Below, one piece after another: positions 4,958 through 5,005 of a DNA stretch of 5,005 nt. Source of the DNA: Candidatus Altimarinota bacterium. Lineage in GTDB: Bacteria > Patescibacteriota > Gracilibacteria > UBA4473. The position numbers were made by a program, and so were the translations under genes. The first letter of the stretch is position 1. The number at the start of each line of letters is the position of its first letter. The notes beneath the pieces were generated by a model. It was given only the letters and a program-made list of their open reading frames with translations. It ran no database searches and was not told the origin of the DNA. Location: positions 1 through 5,005 of the forward strand of contig JALWQU010000115.1 in the NCBI GenBank assembly GCA_026982915.1. Direction: 5' to 3'.

Positions 4958-5005
4958 CCGAGAAGCGGTAATTATAGGTAGGAATTAGAAAAAAGAGAAT
5001 TAAAG
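4958..5005. other. Right edge, no gene recognised
   Basis: Forty-eight bases upstream of the pilin promoter region, purine-rich on the plus strand (GGAATTAGAAAAAAGAGAAT). I see no supported gene end, RNA gene or hairpin here. Confidence 0.5.

Noticed and set aside
1..5005. CRISPR arrays, tRNA or rRNA genes and riboswitches
   Set aside because: No regularly spaced direct repeats, tRNA cloverleaf or T-loop signature, rRNA-like segment or recognisable riboswitch core was seen on either strand.

Overview
The window looks like chromosome from a member of the Candidate Phyla Radiation (Patescibacteria). This is an inference. It rests on a two-helix type IV secretion pilin with a signal peptide, of a kind abundant in these bacteria, on compact genes with mostly no Shine-Dalgarno sequence, on a slightly short Pth, and on large proteins I cannot assign to a family. 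Stops TAA, TAG and TGA all end plausible genes, and the glycines in the TsaD motifs are all GGN codons. I therefore see no sign of the TGA=glycine code used by Gracilibacteria and Absconditabacteria; a standard-code lineage such as Peregrinibacteria would fit.

Layout, left to right: (1) 1-102, the last 33 codons of an upstream gene. (2) 106-167, a 28-nt conserved upstream element followed by a sigma70-type promoter. (3) 176-1801, a 541-residue unrecognised protein whose first third is AT-rich and whose remainder has the composition of its neighbours. (4) 1802-2129, a 328-bp intergenic region carrying a paired hairpin repeat (a REP-pair or MITE-like element) and the tsaD promoter region. (5) 2130-3182, tsaD, the catalytic subunit for tRNA t6A37 synthesis. 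(6) 3143-3751 on the minus strand, an unrecognised 202-residue protein whose 3' end overlaps tsaD by 40 bp. (7) 3752-3899, a divergent promoter region. (8) 3900-4430, pth, peptidyl-tRNA hydrolase. (9) 4434-4460, a bidirectional terminator shared by pth and the convergent pilin gene. (10) 4483-4857 on the minus strand, the pilin, with a near-consensus promoter preceded by a second copy of the element in (2).

The most interesting signal is the shared element. An almost identical 27-28 nt sequence, with core GCAGTGAGCAGTTACA, lies exactly 10 nt upstream of the -35 box of two promoters about 4.8 kb apart, one for the pilin and one for the large unknown protein. Both promoters have 17-bp spacers. 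This suggests a common regulator and a possible functional link between the unknown protein and the pilus or secretion apparatus. tsaD and pth are translation housekeeping genes and do not carry the element.
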